Positions 12,536-24,136 are shown, counted from the first letter of the stretch. The stretch: 64,000 nucleotides of DNA from Owenia fusiformis (GCA_903813345.2 CAIIXF020000006.1:29926024-29990023), one strand, 5' to 3'. Numbers and translations are program-made. The notes: a model not told the origin generated them from the letters alone.

Positions 12536-12837
12536 TTTATTTCCATGGCTTGATTAAACTGATACTGATTTCATTTAAAATCTGTATAAATAAACAAAAT
12601 AATGTACATATTTAATATCTTCATCTCAATTAGCATGTTAGCTTAACAAGATATCTTGCTTGCAAATTTTAAAATATGAGCATTAGATTAATTTATAATT
12701 TGAAATAAATAGTCTCTGTCTACTCAAGAATCTTGTTAATATAAAATTTTGATCTCTCAATGTCATCTCATGTTAGTAATATACAGTATATTGGAAACAT
12801 GGATGTACAGGTAGTTACATTTATGTTGTTATGATAC

Positions 12838-13218
12838 ATTAAAACCTGTCTAATCCAACTGTGATTGGCAAAAATTGTTCAAGTAATGCCTTGGTCACAT
12901 TTGCTCCGATCCATCGGCTGGCGCCTGCCCGATTGAGTGTTTTGTTCAATATTGTATTCAATTTTGAACAAAATACTCAATCGGCCGGGCGCCGCAGAGA
13001 AAATCGGAGCAAATGTGACCAAGGCATAAGGAGATGTTCAATAAGTGAATGGGAGATAGGAAATTTTGAGAAGAGGTTAGTCAGGCGCAGTTCCTTTACC
13101 TAGGCACTGATTACAAGACCCTGTTGTTGAAGTAGATAAGGGTGAGGGGGTCCAGGGTCTTGAAACTGACTATAAAAGTGTTCATATTGAGAGGTGTTCA
13201 TTATTAAGGGTTTCATTG
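12838..13218. mobile_element. pogo/Tigger-like MITE, interrupted by a hairpin element
   Basis: The left end reads TTAAAACCTGTCTAATCCAA. The right end has GAGGTGTTCATTATTAAGGG, in the style of Tigger-type MITEs whose ends mirror AAAACCT. A related copy occurs at 44858-45057, and a weaker one near 56940-57130. The foldback at 12884-13029 appears inserted inside it. No transposase frame is seen. Confidence 0.5.
12884..13029. mobile_element. Foldback MITE (GCCTTGGTCACATTTGCTCCG arms)
   Basis: The two halves are nearly complementary over about 60-65 bp. TGCCTTGGTCACATTTGCTC at the left pairs with GAGCAAATGTGACCAAGGCA at the right, and the CGATTGAGT / ACTCAATCG stretch pairs further in. The transcript or single strand would form one long hairpin. 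A diverged relative lies at 45084-45262. Confidence 0.85.
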
Positions 13219-13699
13219 CATTATCAAATGAGGGATGACTGCATGACTTCAATGAAGGCCCTGAACATACCATTGGTCAAAGGGTATTTCAATTCATTCC
13301 ATGAGATTTCTTGCAATTTGGGATCGCTGTTAGCATGCTAAATTAAAGCACCTGTTGAAATCCCCTGTAATTGCATTAAATGGAGGGAGAAATCAATTAA
13401 TCAACCGAAAATGCTTTGAAGACACAACTTGTTTTCAAAAGAGTGATAATACATGTACTTCAATGAAGGCACACTGGCACTCAAGTGCATTTTACTTGCA
13501 ACAGGAGCAACTGCTGGATTACTTATTTAGCAGATGTGTGATTGGCCGTAAATGCATTCAATGAAGTGAAGAATTGAGTTGATTCTGGCTGCTGTAGATG
13601 ACATGATTTGTCCTCAAATTAATGCGATTCGATGAAGAAATTGCCCCCTGGAGAACAATTTTCATGTTTTTCAATTTTGTCCCAGTATTTCGGGTAAAT

Positions 13700-13880
13700 G
13701 AATATAACGAGACACACAGCGATAAATATCATACTTTGAAGAATGAAATAACCACCGTTATTCATCCAGAATGCCCAAAACCCAATCGGATCTTGACACA
13801 TTTTTTTGTTAAATGCTGAATAAATCCTATGTGACAAATCTGATTTTATTTCATCCTTTGGTTTTTGGAGCAACTTGGTA
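13700..13880 (+). mobile_element. Family-2 hairpin element fragment (5' part)
   Basis: It contains the lead 'GAGACACACAGCGATAAATA', the diverged arm TCATACTTTG, then 'ACCACCGTTATTCATCCAGA' and 'AACCCAATCGGATCTTG', as in the copies at 25131 and 16909. The terminal 3' hairpin is not found. Confidence 0.6.
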
Positions 13881-14151
13881 GAAACTTGGTAAAAACTGAA
13901 TGTTTTCTTTTCTCAAATAAAAAAATAAAGATTATAAGGGGAACATATAATTTTAAAGACTGCTTTTTACATTGATACTATACTCTATGCTGCCACTTTA
14001 ATGATGTGATTTGTATATCACCCTCCCCCCCCCTAGCAAATGTAACCAAGGTAACCTTAAATGAAAGAGGATTGTTTACATCTTATGAGTAGAAGAAACT
14101 AGAGCCAGAAAGGACATTAAAATGTAATAATATGTTTCTTTATGATCACAC

Positions 14152-14662
14152 CGGAATAGCCTGACTACGGTAAAGTCAGATACCGTTGTCACAAATGGCG
14201 GACATAACCGTCGCTTCAACTGTTTAATCACTTGGTCCTCATTTTATGGGATTTTATCTTCGCTAATTCTGTACATGCATTAAGCTCTTGTGATAATGTA
14301 TCATATGAAATCCCATTTTTTATCAAATTGGGTCGGGAATCGCCACAATATAGCGTCTTCGATATCGTCAATGACAACGGAATTTGATTCTGAGTAATTT
14401 AGAAAGACAACGGCATATGGTAATTACAGTGTCCGTTGTCCCGTATCTCATTTTAATCGGTTAAATTAAAGACTTTATTTCGATGGTAGAACATAATTAA
14501 CTGTACAATGAGTATTAAGACACTTTAATTGATTGTTGTTCCAAAGGAATTTAGTTTAGGTGCTCTATTAAACATACAATTCATGAAAATCTAATTGAAG
14601 CGACGGTTATCTCCTCCATTTGTGACAACGGTATCTGACTTTACCGTAGGCAGGCTATTCCA
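14152..14662. mobile_element. MITE with ~70-bp inverted ends
   Basis: GGAATAGCCTGACTACGGTA at the left is matched inverted at the right (TACCGTAGGCAGGCTATTCC). Similarity continues through the AGATACCGTTGTCACAAATG and TAACCGTCGCTTCAA stretches. The interior of about 370 bp is non-coding. No clear target duplication was identified, so the superfamily is not assigned. Confidence 0.85.
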
Positions 14663-15161
14663 GGGTGATGGTACAGTTTTTTATGATAGATAAACAGCTG
14701 TTTCCTGTCTTATTAAATCAACCAAACTGGCCGTTATGTTCATACATTCATGGCATCATATCCTTACTTATCTTTTAGCATCAGAAGTAAAACACAGTAC
14801 ACTTTCCATATGATTTTTTAACCTTACCTCTTGAATCCAAGGTTCTAAAATTGGTTTGAAACCAGGGGAATTTTTCATTTTTGCCAGCTTTTGACACTTT
14901 ACTACATACATATACAACAGGTGATGCTCATTTTAGTGAAATCATTACTATACATTTTAAAACATTTTTTTGTAAATTAGATGAAAATTGTCCAAAATAG
15001 AGCAATTTAAGTGAAACATTTTGTGACAGATTTTTTTCGTCACTCTATATAGGTTTCAAGGTCATTCCAAAGGTGACGAGAAATCTTAGTCACTCTGGGT
15101 AGACAAAAAGGTTTAACTTCCTGACCTCACTTTTTCCTGACCTGCATGATCAAAAAATAAG

Positions 15162-15270
15162 ACAAGGTATTAACATGCAAAAATGTCACCACTTAGCATT
15201 TTTTACAGATGCTAAACCACTAAACACCAACACCAACCACCGAATGCAAAACAACTTCTGGTGGTGAATT
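15162..15270 (+). mobile_element. Family-1 hairpin element (GTCACCAC arm)
   Basis: The lead ACAAGGTATTAACATGCAAA is followed by ATGTCACCAC, a degenerate 'ACACCAACACCAACCACCGA' middle, and a 3' CTTCTGGTGGTGAAT end. The copy is short and the 3' first arm is eroded. Confidence 0.7.
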
Positions 15271-16174
15271 AATATCTACTAAGCTGGATAGTGAAAAATT
15301 AATTTAGTGTTCATCTTATGGTTAAATTAGAGCACAATTGCTGATTGGTTAAAAAAATTGTATTTATGAGTATTTTGAATAAACTGGAAAAATCCTTTAT
15401 TGTGATTGTATCCATGCAGACAAAGATATTTCATGATGGATAATAATGAGTCAAACTGATTGCCTCGCTTAATTCACATTTTGATGAAAACAATTGTAAG
15501 ACCCAACCCCAAAATACTGAACACAATACCAGTCTCAATGAAGTGATAATAAATCATAGTTCTCCATACATGTAGATATAACCTGTAATTCACAAATCAA
15601 CCACTGCATTTGATCAGACTGCATTTGATCAGATATTGTATCTCTTTGGTAAATAGTCTAGCCTTCCTTCAGGACAGAGACAAATGGAAAAGTCCAAAAA
15701 AATTAATTTAATCCCTCTTAGAATTTCTTAAGAGGATCAAGAAATCAGTGAAAAACTAATGTCAAATGGCTTGAAATAAAGCTCCAATTATCTATTATTC
15801 ATTTTGATTTACTGGCGTCCTTCATTGTTAATGCTTTACAGACCCTACAATACTGTTACAAAATACATGGTTTTTTTTCAAAATAAGAACATGGGGAAGT
15901 CAAGGGGTATGAGCAAACCCCCAGCCAAAGATTCTATCAAAATCATACAGTTTTTCACTTTTCTGAGCACTTTTCAAGTGATTTTGGGCCAAAATGTTCA
16001 AATATGACTCCCCCTAGAATTTTTTCAAAGTGAACCAACTTGGCAAAACAGTTGTATTATTCCTATAGCTTTAGAGTGACAATGTCCTGCACCCTGTTGC
16101 TTATTTGAAAATAAATGCTGCCCCGTAGAAAATCTGTATGGTATGACCCCAAAGGAATACCTGAAATACCACAA

Positions 16175-16302
16175 ACAAGGCATTAACATGCAAAATGTTA
16201 CCACCTGCGATTTGATACAGAAACTCAAAACACTGAACACCAACCAGGGTCCACAAAAAAGTGTGCGACTATAACAATATGTCACCACTTGTGGTGGTAT
16301 AA
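16175..16302 (+). mobile_element. Family-1 hairpin element, near-complete
   Basis: The lead is ACAAGGCATTAACATGCAAA, then ATGTTACCACCTGC. A degenerate middle follows, and the 3' end runs ACTATAACAATAT then GTCACCACTTGTGGTGGTAT, a hairpin whose first arm matches the 5' arm. The neighbouring 15890-16030 sequence is a separate dispersed repeat that recurs inverted at 56190-56335, also beside a family-1 copy. Confidence 0.8.
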
Positions 16303-16394
16303 AAAATGAAAATGGAATTGATAGGAAAAAACACATCTTTTGTAACATACAGCCTACAAAATGGTTCAAATTTTTTTTTTCAGGCTCTAACTAT

Positions 16395-16895
16395 GCATGC
16401 AGGTCCAAAATCATCATTCAAAATCATCTATTGAACCTTGAAAAGCCATATTTAGACTGAAGATTGAAAGGTGTTCACAACAACGTTCAGCTCATCTTTA
16501 TTAGGATAGACCGGAAGTGAATTTTCGAGTCAAGTAAATGGTGATAATGTTGTTTTTATGAAGAGGGGAAGTCAAAACATGATAAATAAAAATCATAGTA
16601 AGCATTTGAAGATCATTAAGAAGCATTTAAAATCGAATCCATGGCAAAATTTGAAATACACTAATTAAAATATTCCACACGTACCTCAGAGAAAACACTT
16701 CCAGTTATAATCCATGATTTTATCGATCAAAAAAATATTTTTATGAATTTTTTCGATATCTGCTGAAATATGGTAAGTTTACTTGTGTTGATTGTTAAAT
16801 TACAAAATAGGTAGTGTAAAGAAGATGTCAAAGTCGTTTGATCTTGTCCCAGAAGCAATATTTTGTTATTTTTATCGCTTAGAATTCCTTTAAAC
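16395..16895. repeat. ~500-bp dispersed repeat, also at 48.5-48.9 kb (inverted)
   Basis: Words such as 'GAACCTTGAAAAGCCATATT', 'AATCATAGTAAGCATTTGAA', 'GATCATTAAGAAGCATTTAA' and 'TTAGAATTCCTTTAAAC' recur in the opposite orientation at about 48530-48900. A shortened version is at 45640-45770. No coding frame is present. Element class unknown. Confidence 0.75.
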
Positions 16896-16908
16896 AATGT
16901 TGAAACAT

Positions 16909-17140
16909 GGTGATAGATATTACACTTTGAAGAGCAAAATGACCACCATGCAATTTGCCCAGCATGTCAAAAACCTAATCAGATCTTGGCACTAATCTTG
17001 GATCTTTAAAATTTTCCCTTTGAACAGAAAAGTCTCCTGGAATTTTGACAAGATTTACTTAATATAGCACCTGCCCACCGGCACGTCTGCCTGCCACATT
17101 GCCCATCACGACGACGGCAAAATAGCAAAGTGCGATAAAA
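16909..17140 (+). mobile_element. Family-2 hairpin element (GCACTTTG arm), short copy
   Basis: The 5' lead 'GTGATAGATATTACACTTTG' and 'AGCAAAATGACCACCATGCA' match the copy at 25131. A C/G-rich stretch (CTGCCCACCGGCACG) and 'ACGACGACGGCAAAATAGC' precede AAAGTGCGATAAAA at the 3' end. Only one core unit is present. Confidence 0.7.
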
Positions 17141-17426
17141 ACGAATCAGTTGAGAAGCATCCCTTAAAATTTCAAATCAAGCAGTTCGTCTTCAGACAAC
17201 TAAAGAAAAGTAAGTGAAGGGCTTTTTAAGGTTCATGATAACCCCGGGAGCTCGGTCAACTCAGTCAAATAGCTACTAAAACATTCTTACAGTATATAGG
17301 GCCATTACCTAGGTTTAATTGTGCTTGAAATGTGCAGCAATTGCCTTTCTTATGTCATTGTCCCCTCAAATGAGAACAGTAAAACCTATTTAAAGCATAA
17401 ATTGTTTGGACTGCTTGCCTTGGAAA

Positions 17427-17762
17427 TTGAATATGATTACAATAAGAAATTGAATATGATTACAATAAGAAATTGAATATGATTACAATAAGAAATTGAA
17501 TAAGATTACAATAAGAAATTAAAAATTAAATATGATTACAATCAGAAATTGAATATGATTACAATAAGAAATTGAATATGATTACAATAAGAAATTGAAT
17601 ATGATTACAATAAGAAATTAAATATGATTACAATAAGAAAATGAATATGATTACAATAAGAAATAAATATGATTACAATAGGAAATTGAATATGATTACT
17701 GAATATTAAGAAATTGAATATGATTACAATAAAAAATTGAATATGATTACAATAAGAAATTC
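17427..17762. repeat. 23-bp AT-rich minisatellite (~14 copies)
   Basis: AAGAAATTGAATATGATTAC followed by AAT repeats about 14 times, with small indels (for example near 17520 and 17697). The array is non-coding and separated from the 61-bp satellite by about 90 bp. Confidence 0.95.
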
Positions 17763-17852
17763 CATGACATCCATGAGAGTCATTGGAAATGTGTAGGTTT
17801 TGTAAACCTCTGTTATCTCTACAAAATAATTTTTGTATATTCTTTTTGTCGA

Positions 17853-18925
17853 TGATTCAATACTTATGAATGAATGTCTTACATAATGTGGCTGATACTG
17901 CCATTGCCTTAAATGGTTGAATACTTATGAATGAATGTCTTACATAATGTGGCTGATACTGCCATTGCCTTAAATGGTTGAATACTTATGAATGAATGTC
18001 TTACATAATGTGGCTGATACTGCCATTGCCTTAAATGATTGAATACTTATGAATGAATGTCTTACATAATGTGGCTGATACTGCCATTGCCTTAAATGGT
18101 TGAATACTTATGAATGAATGTCTTACATAATGTGGCTGATACTGCCATTGCCTTAAATGGTTGAATACTTATGAATGAATGTCTTACATAATGTGGCTGA
18201 TACTGCCATTGCCTTAAATGGCTGAATACTTATGAATGAATGTCTTACATAATGTGGCTGATACTGCCATTGCCTTAAATGGTTGAATACTTATGAATGA
18301 ATGTCTTACATAATGTGGCTGATACTGCCATTGCCTTAAATGATTGAATACTTATGAATGAATGTCTTACATAATGTGGCTGATACTGCCATTGCCTTAA
18401 ATGATTGAATACTTATGAATGAATGTCTTACATAATGTGGCTGATACTGCCATTGCCTTAAATGATTGAATACTTATGAATGAATGTCTTACATAATGTG
18501 GCTGATACTGCCATTGCCTTAAATGGTTGAATACTTATGAATGAATGTCTTACATAATGTGGCTGATACTGCCATTGCCTTAAATGATTGAATACTTATG
18601 AATGAATGTCTTACATAATGTGGCTGATACTGCCATTGCCTTAAATGATTGAATACTTATGAATGAATGTCTTACATAATGTGGCTGATACTGCCATTGC
18701 CTTAAATGGTTGAATACTTATGAATGAATGTCTTACATAATGTGGCTGATACTGCCATTGCCTTAAATGATTGAATACTTATGAATGAATGTCTTACATA
18801 ATGTGGCTGATACTGCCATTGCCTTAAATGGTTGAATACTTATGAATGAATGTCTTACATAATGTGGCTGATACTGCCATTGCCTTAAATGGCTGAATAC
18901 TTATGAATGAATGTCTTACATACTG
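17853..18925. repeat. 61-bp satellite array, 17 full units plus a partial
   Basis: The unit contains TGAATACTTATGAATGAATG, TCTTACATAATGTGGCTGAT and ACTGCCATTGCCTTAAATGR. Unit starts fall every 61 bp from 17856 to 18893. Almost all variation is at one site, reading GGTTG, GATTG or GGCTG. In order along the array: G G A G G C G A A A G A A G A G C (G = GGTTG, A = GATTG, C = GGCTG). Everything else is practically identical, so amplification or homogenisation is recent. Confidence 0.97.
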
Positions 18926-18952
18926 CTATTGTCTAGCCACTAAAAATCAGAA

Positions 18953-19030
18953 ACAAGGCATTAACATGCAAAATGTCACAACCCGCCATTTGTTACAGCT
19001 CTAAACATCAAACATCATCCATAAAAAAGT
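18953..19030 (+). mobile_element. Family-1 hairpin element, 5' part only
   Basis: AAACAAGGCATTAACATGCA, then AAATGTCACAACCCGCCATT and TGTTACAGCTC. It directly follows the 61-bp array and lacks the 3' hairpin. Confidence 0.65.
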
Positions 19031-19564
19031 ACTTGTGTTCACTGTTCAAAATAGGTGTTCAGATTTCAAAGTTCTTTTAATATGTAACCTCAAAATCACA
19101 ATGTAAAAACACAAAAAGGTGAAAAAGGTGGTAAACTAAAATGTTGGTAAAATTTATCTAAATTGTTTTACAGGACAGACTGTTTCAAAGATATAGTCTA
19201 TATCAACGGAAAAGTAGGTGGGCAATGAGCAACAGCTACAGTATTTTGTCATAAAGCTCATTTAATTACCTCGCTTAAATCTCGGGGATTCCCAGCTGGG
19301 GTTTCCAAAGATGGAACTGTTCCATATCATATGAATTACTGATATTATGAGGATATTAAATCAATGTTCAGTGTAAAAATTTGCCTGTTCTGAATAGGTA
19401 TGGCGGATTCGTTATAATCATATTATTCTGTACAAATGTGTGATTAAGCAAACACATTTTGAATTCTTTCGAATTCTGAGTACAGTTTTAACAATGTAGA
19501 TGCTCAAATGTGACAGATTGGTAAAAATATACATGTTATATTGGGTATGTACACTGCCAATCAC

Positions 19565-19795
19565 AAACAGCATCAAACAGCGCTGTTTATGAAACAGTGC
19601 TGGACAGTGCTGTAAAAACAGTACTGTACAGCGGTGTGTTCAAAAACAGTACTGTACAGCGCTGTAAAAACAGTACTGTTCTAATGCTGTTCAAAACAGA
19701 TGATGTTAGAACAGCATTGTGCATCGCTGTACAGCACAGTACTCAAACTCCACTGTTCAGTACTGTTCACAGCGCTATACAGCACTGCAGGATGA
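19565..19795. repeat. Cluster of ACAGTACTGT / ACAGCGCTGT palindromes
   Basis: More than ten copies of 10-bp palindromes or their halves (ACAGTACTGT, ACAGCGCTGT, ACAGTGCTG) lie within about 230 bp. A larger imperfect hairpin (TTCTAATGCTGTTC with GAACAGCATT) is also present. The overlapping open frame on the plus strand is a by-product. Either an unclassified repeat or a cluster of binding sites. Confidence 0.75.
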
Positions 19796-20032
19796 TGTTG
19801 CGGATTGGGGGTGTAATACATCATTTAGTGGCTATAACAATATGTCGGCCTTTATCAACAGAATTCGGGCATATTTCACTTTAAAGTGACATAACCTCTA
19901 AGTAGTGTTCTATGTATAATACATAAATGATAAAATATAAAGAGGCAAGGTGATATCTGAAGACATTGAATTGAATGCATCCCTATTTTGAGATGCTATT
20001 AGAAAGAATTCGTTATTTCACTTAATGTGAAA

Positions 20033-20885
20033 CTAGAAAAACAGCAACTCCACGGAGTAGCAAATCCCACCGAACAAAACATATTATGCTTATTATAGCT
20101 AGTGTAAATGTTGAAATGTTTGTGCACTTTGTGATAGAAGCATGAAATTTGGCACAAAGTTAGTTTATACCATTGTGAACTAGGCATCATCATATAAAAT
20201 TTGAACCAAATCCGTTCACTGGTATATGAGTTATCAAAGATTACGTTTTTTACGAAAATTGGCCGCCATCTTGAAATTCAGCCGCCATCTTGAAAATTAT
20301 TTCTTGAACAGAGCTACTGTGTCCCTGGGCATAATCATATAAAATTTCAACCAAATCTGTTCACTGGTATTTGAGTTATCAAAGATTACGTCTTTTACAA
20401 AAAATTGCCGCCATTTTGAAATTAAGCGGCCATCTTGAAATTCTTTTGTCAAACATAGCAACTGTGTCCCTAAGCATCATCATATAAAATTTGAACCAAA
20501 TCCGTTCACTGGTATTTGAGTTATCAAAGATTACATATTTTTACAAAAAATGGCCACCATTTTGAGATTAAGTTGCCATCTTGAAAATCTCTATCTGTGC
20601 GAAACTCCTTTGTCCCTAGGCATCAGCATATAAAATTTGAACCAAATCCGTCAACTTGTATTTGAGTTATCAACGATAACATTTTTTACAAAAATGGTGG
20701 CCATTTTAAATTGAGCAGTCATATTGAAAATTCCTTCTCGAGTAGAGGTCCTACACTCATAAGGCATATGCCTATAGAATTTGAACCAAATCCGTCAACC
20801 GGTATTGGAGTTATTGCCCGGATGGACGGACGGACGGATGGCTTCTCTATATCCCCCTCGAACTTTGTTCGGTGGGATAATAAAC
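20033..20885 (+). mobile_element. Family-4 hairpin element, most complete copy (CCCACCGAAC arm)
   Basis: The 5' lead is ACTAGAAAAACAGCAACTCC followed by AAATCCCACCGAAC. About 4.5 core repeats follow; the landmark GTTCACTGGTAT or its variants fall at 20214, 20359, 20504, 20650 and 20794 (period 144-146 bp). Each core contains a mirrored pair of 'GCCGCCATCTTGAAA'-type words. A (GGAC)n microsatellite near 20822 precedes the 3' hairpin ATCCCCCTCGAAC-TTT-GTTCGGTGGGAT. The second hairpin arm is the exact complement of the 5' arm. Non-coding. Confidence 0.9.
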
Positions 20886-21140
20886 CGCTGTCAGTGGGAC
20901 ACCTGCTAACTGAAACACTTTTTATGTATCAAGGTATCAAAAAATAGATGGACAACTAGAATAAGTTTAAGTTTATTCCAATTTTAACATGTTACATACA
21001 TATAATCATATACAATTTGACGCAAAGCGTATATTGTAGTTCAAAGATCAAAAGTCAATATTTGTAAATACAATTATTTTAATGGAGTGCAGGAATGCAG
21101 GAAAAGTGAGATGGTAGAGTCTGCTAGAGTTACATATAAA

Positions 21141-22223
21141 TTAATAAGTTGATATAATATGATGTTTAAGTGCTGCCTTGAATTTAACTGTACTGACACT
21201 GTGCTTAATTTCATTAGGTAGTTTATTATAATATGATGGTCCAATATATTTAAGTGAGTCCCAACCAAACTTAATGCGGTATTTAGGTTGGACTAAAAGG
21301 TGTTTAGATCTTGTGTCATGGCCATGTTGGGAAATTTTAAAATAATCTTTAAAAATGTATATAGGAAAGCCAGATGGTATGTTTAAGCATTTATATACAA
21401 ATGTAGCAACATTTAAATGATAAATATCAAAAATTGTCAAAATGTTTTCTTTTTTGAATAAAGGGGCAGTGTGCTCTCTAAAATGTGAATTTGTAATCAA
21501 TCTGATACATTTCTTTTGAATAAGATGTATTGGTGTAAGTATGTTCTTTTTTACATGACCCCAAATAATATTGCAATAGTTAATTTGAGAAAGGATTAAT
21601 GAATGATATACTTTAAGTTTAGAGTCATGATCAAGGATGTCTCTTACTTTATAGAGAATGCCTGTTATTCTTGATATCTTATTAGTAATATGCTGAATGT
21701 GCTTTTTCCAATTTAACTTTTCGTCAATAAATACTCCAAGAAAGTTAACACTACTTTCTCTTTTTATTGGCACATTGTCAATATGTATATTTATGTCATG
21801 GATTAAATTTCTGCCTGGAGTAAAAATTATGAAATTAGTTTTATCTAAGTTGAGAGATAGTTTGTTAGCTTTAAACCATTGATTAATTGTTTGCAGTTCT
21901 TTGTTTAATAGTCTAACTAGTTCATCCATATTACGATTAGATATAAGTAAATTAGTATCATCTGCATATAATACAAATTTGATGAGATTTGAGGTTGAAG
22001 TAATATCATTAATGTACATTAAAAACAAAGTCGGTCCAAGTATAGACCCTTGAGGTACACCACATTTAATAATATCTTGATTTGAAAAAGTGTTATTGTA
22101 GCAAGTGATCTGTTTTCTGTTTTCTAAGTAGGAAGTGAACCAATTTTTTACATTTCCCCTTAACCCATAAAAATCAATTTTTTCAAGTAGAATTTTGTGA
22201 TCAACAGTGTCAAATGAAACATG
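21141..22223 (-). mobile_element. 5'-truncated non-LTR retrotransposon, reverse transcriptase C-terminal part
   Basis: About 360 codons remain open to a stop at 21141. The frame starts within RT motifs: FDTVDHKILL, then GVPQGSILGP, then the catalytic YADDTNLL. The thumb region and the LGVFIDEKLNWKKH stretch typical of jockey/CR1/RTE-like LINEs follow, then a C-terminal region. The endonuclease and the first RT motifs are absent, because the copy ends abruptly near 22223, the usual product of incomplete target-primed reverse transcription. The frame has no stop, suggesting recent insertion. The clade cannot be fixed without a tree. Confidence 0.92.
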
Positions 22224-22634
22224 AACTATACTGAAGGTGAATCAGCTAATGATGAATCACCTGAAGCAGTTGATATAATCTTTGAACTTATTTTACCTCA
22301 GAAGAAAAATTTAGCTAATGATATAAGGTAGTAAACTACAATGTTGGTAAAATTGATCTTATTGTTTTACAGGATAGACTATTTCATTGATTTTGGTCTT
22401 TATTCACATCAACAAGAATTTTAGACAAAATGGATAATTTTCATTTTGGCAAAATATCTACATATACGTAAACTTTATCGTAGAGTCAGTATAATAAATA
22501 ATAAAAAACGAATAATAATAATCCATAGGGTTTACTTATTTATTGCTGTCTGATTATCAAATGACATTTATTGCTACCTCATGGCATTTACATTGGAAAA
22601 TGAATGTCAGTGTAAACTAATTTTAAATAGGATT

Positions 22635-22751
22635 GTAATGCATCTCGAACACACCTCATTCACAATTTCCTTTGTAATGCATTTCGAACACACCTCATTC
22701 ACAATTTCCTTTGTAATGTATCTCGAACACACCTCATTCACAATTTCCTTT
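22635..22751. repeat. 39-bp tandem repeat, 3 copies
   Basis: GTAATGCATCTCGAACACAC followed by CTCATTCACAATTTCCTTT occurs three times with few changes. The open frames on both strands over this stretch are repeat artefacts. Confidence 0.9.
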
Positions 22752-24029
22752 ATAAGATTATATTCCATATGTATCGTTTTCATTTTTATCAAACATAATT
22801 TCACAAAATGTATAACTTACTGTTTCTTTATCTTACGCATTTCTGACCTTTAAACATTTACGATAGATATACAATTGCATTACAATAAGGAAGATCTACG
22901 ATGCTGAACCAGCTTTTGAACATTTGGAATCATCAATTAGTGAATCTGTGATTTAACAGCCAATAAGAATAATAATCACAAAACAGAAAGAGATATCTTG
23001 AACCATCGAGGTATTTCGTATGACTGAGAAAGACACTGGTTTAACAGCATGCAAGGGAGATGCAAACATTTTTTTTGTTCATGTTAAAGATGTAGTATAC
23101 CATAGGCCTCTCTCCTGGACAATCAGTGTTCTCCTTTTACTATTGTTCATATAATATCTTACATACCTTGGATATATCTTGAGAATAACTTAAGGGTATA
23201 TTATTGTGGAAATATTGAATTAATCATCAGAACAACCAACATTCAGAATTAAACACAATTGATTCCATGGCCATTGCGGGGAATCCCCTTCCAGTCACAC
23301 AAGCGCCAACACACGCCTTAAACCAAGCAGACAATCAGGTTCATGATAAACAAATTTCACGGCCGATCAGATAACAGGGGGATTTTCCCAGAATATTCAA
23401 ACTTCAGATTGCATTAATTTAGGCGAAAAAAAATCGAACGGTCAGTGCAATCACAAAATTAACACTGAAGGGGGGATTTTGGGACTTCTTCGTTTGTAAA
23501 TAGATAGGTGAATATGTGGTAAAATTCAATATGCAAAAAAGTCCAGATGGGTCTTGATTGTGCTATCCTATGGTATAGAGTCTCTTTAAGTTTGCGTTAT
23601 CGATTTAGAACAAAACACTTTAGAATTGTAAATAGTACTTCCATCTTTCCACAGAGTCATTCATAAAATCTCAGATTCTCACTTGCCCCTGTTGAGAGTT
23701 AGTTGTTAGACACTGCCATCTATTTAATTAATAAATTTTAAAACTACAACCTCATTCAACATTTGTCAATACTAAATAAATGTATGAAAAAGATGGCAAT
23801 CACGCCTCACATTCTTTTTTCCATAAATGTGATGGAAATATGCAATTATAGCAAAATCAGGTTTATCAAAAATGGACAACATTTCATTTTTTTTTTCTCA
23901 AATATTTGGACAATTTGAGTTTTTGATACATTCAATCAGACCATTTAAAGAATAATTAACATTCACTCATGAGTGCTGATACAACTATCTCCATTCCAAA
24001 ATCATAGGATATAATGTATATCCACCTAC
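22752..24029. other. No gene recognised
   Basis: This is AT-rich intron sequence immediately downstream of the exon at 24030-24101. I see no coding pattern or clear repeat. Confidence 0.5.
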
Positions 24030-24101
24030 CTGGCTTGTCTTAGGCAGTTGGTCCAGTCCTATACACTGAGATATAGCGATCATCTTGTCACCATAGAATA
24101 C
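24030..24101 (-). CDS. GRDP-like protein, exon 5
   Basis: A 72-bp exon (24 codons, phase 0 at both ends) is bounded by TTTTAG on the acceptor side and GTAGGT on the donor side. It encodes VFYGDKMIAISQCIGLDQLP followed by KTSQ. It joins in frame to the exon at 27329-27410 upstream and to 70-202 downstream. It falls in the C-terminal region of the DUF1399/GRDP-like protein. Family assignment comes from the linked exons. Confidence 0.85.
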
Positions 24102-24136
24102 CTAAAATAAAAGAAACCACACTGTAAATGTATAAG

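Noticed and set aside
13619-13873. 84-codon minus-strand frame with a hydrophobic stretch
   Set aside because: It overlaps the family-2 element fragment in antisense, so the apparent membrane segment is repeat-derived.
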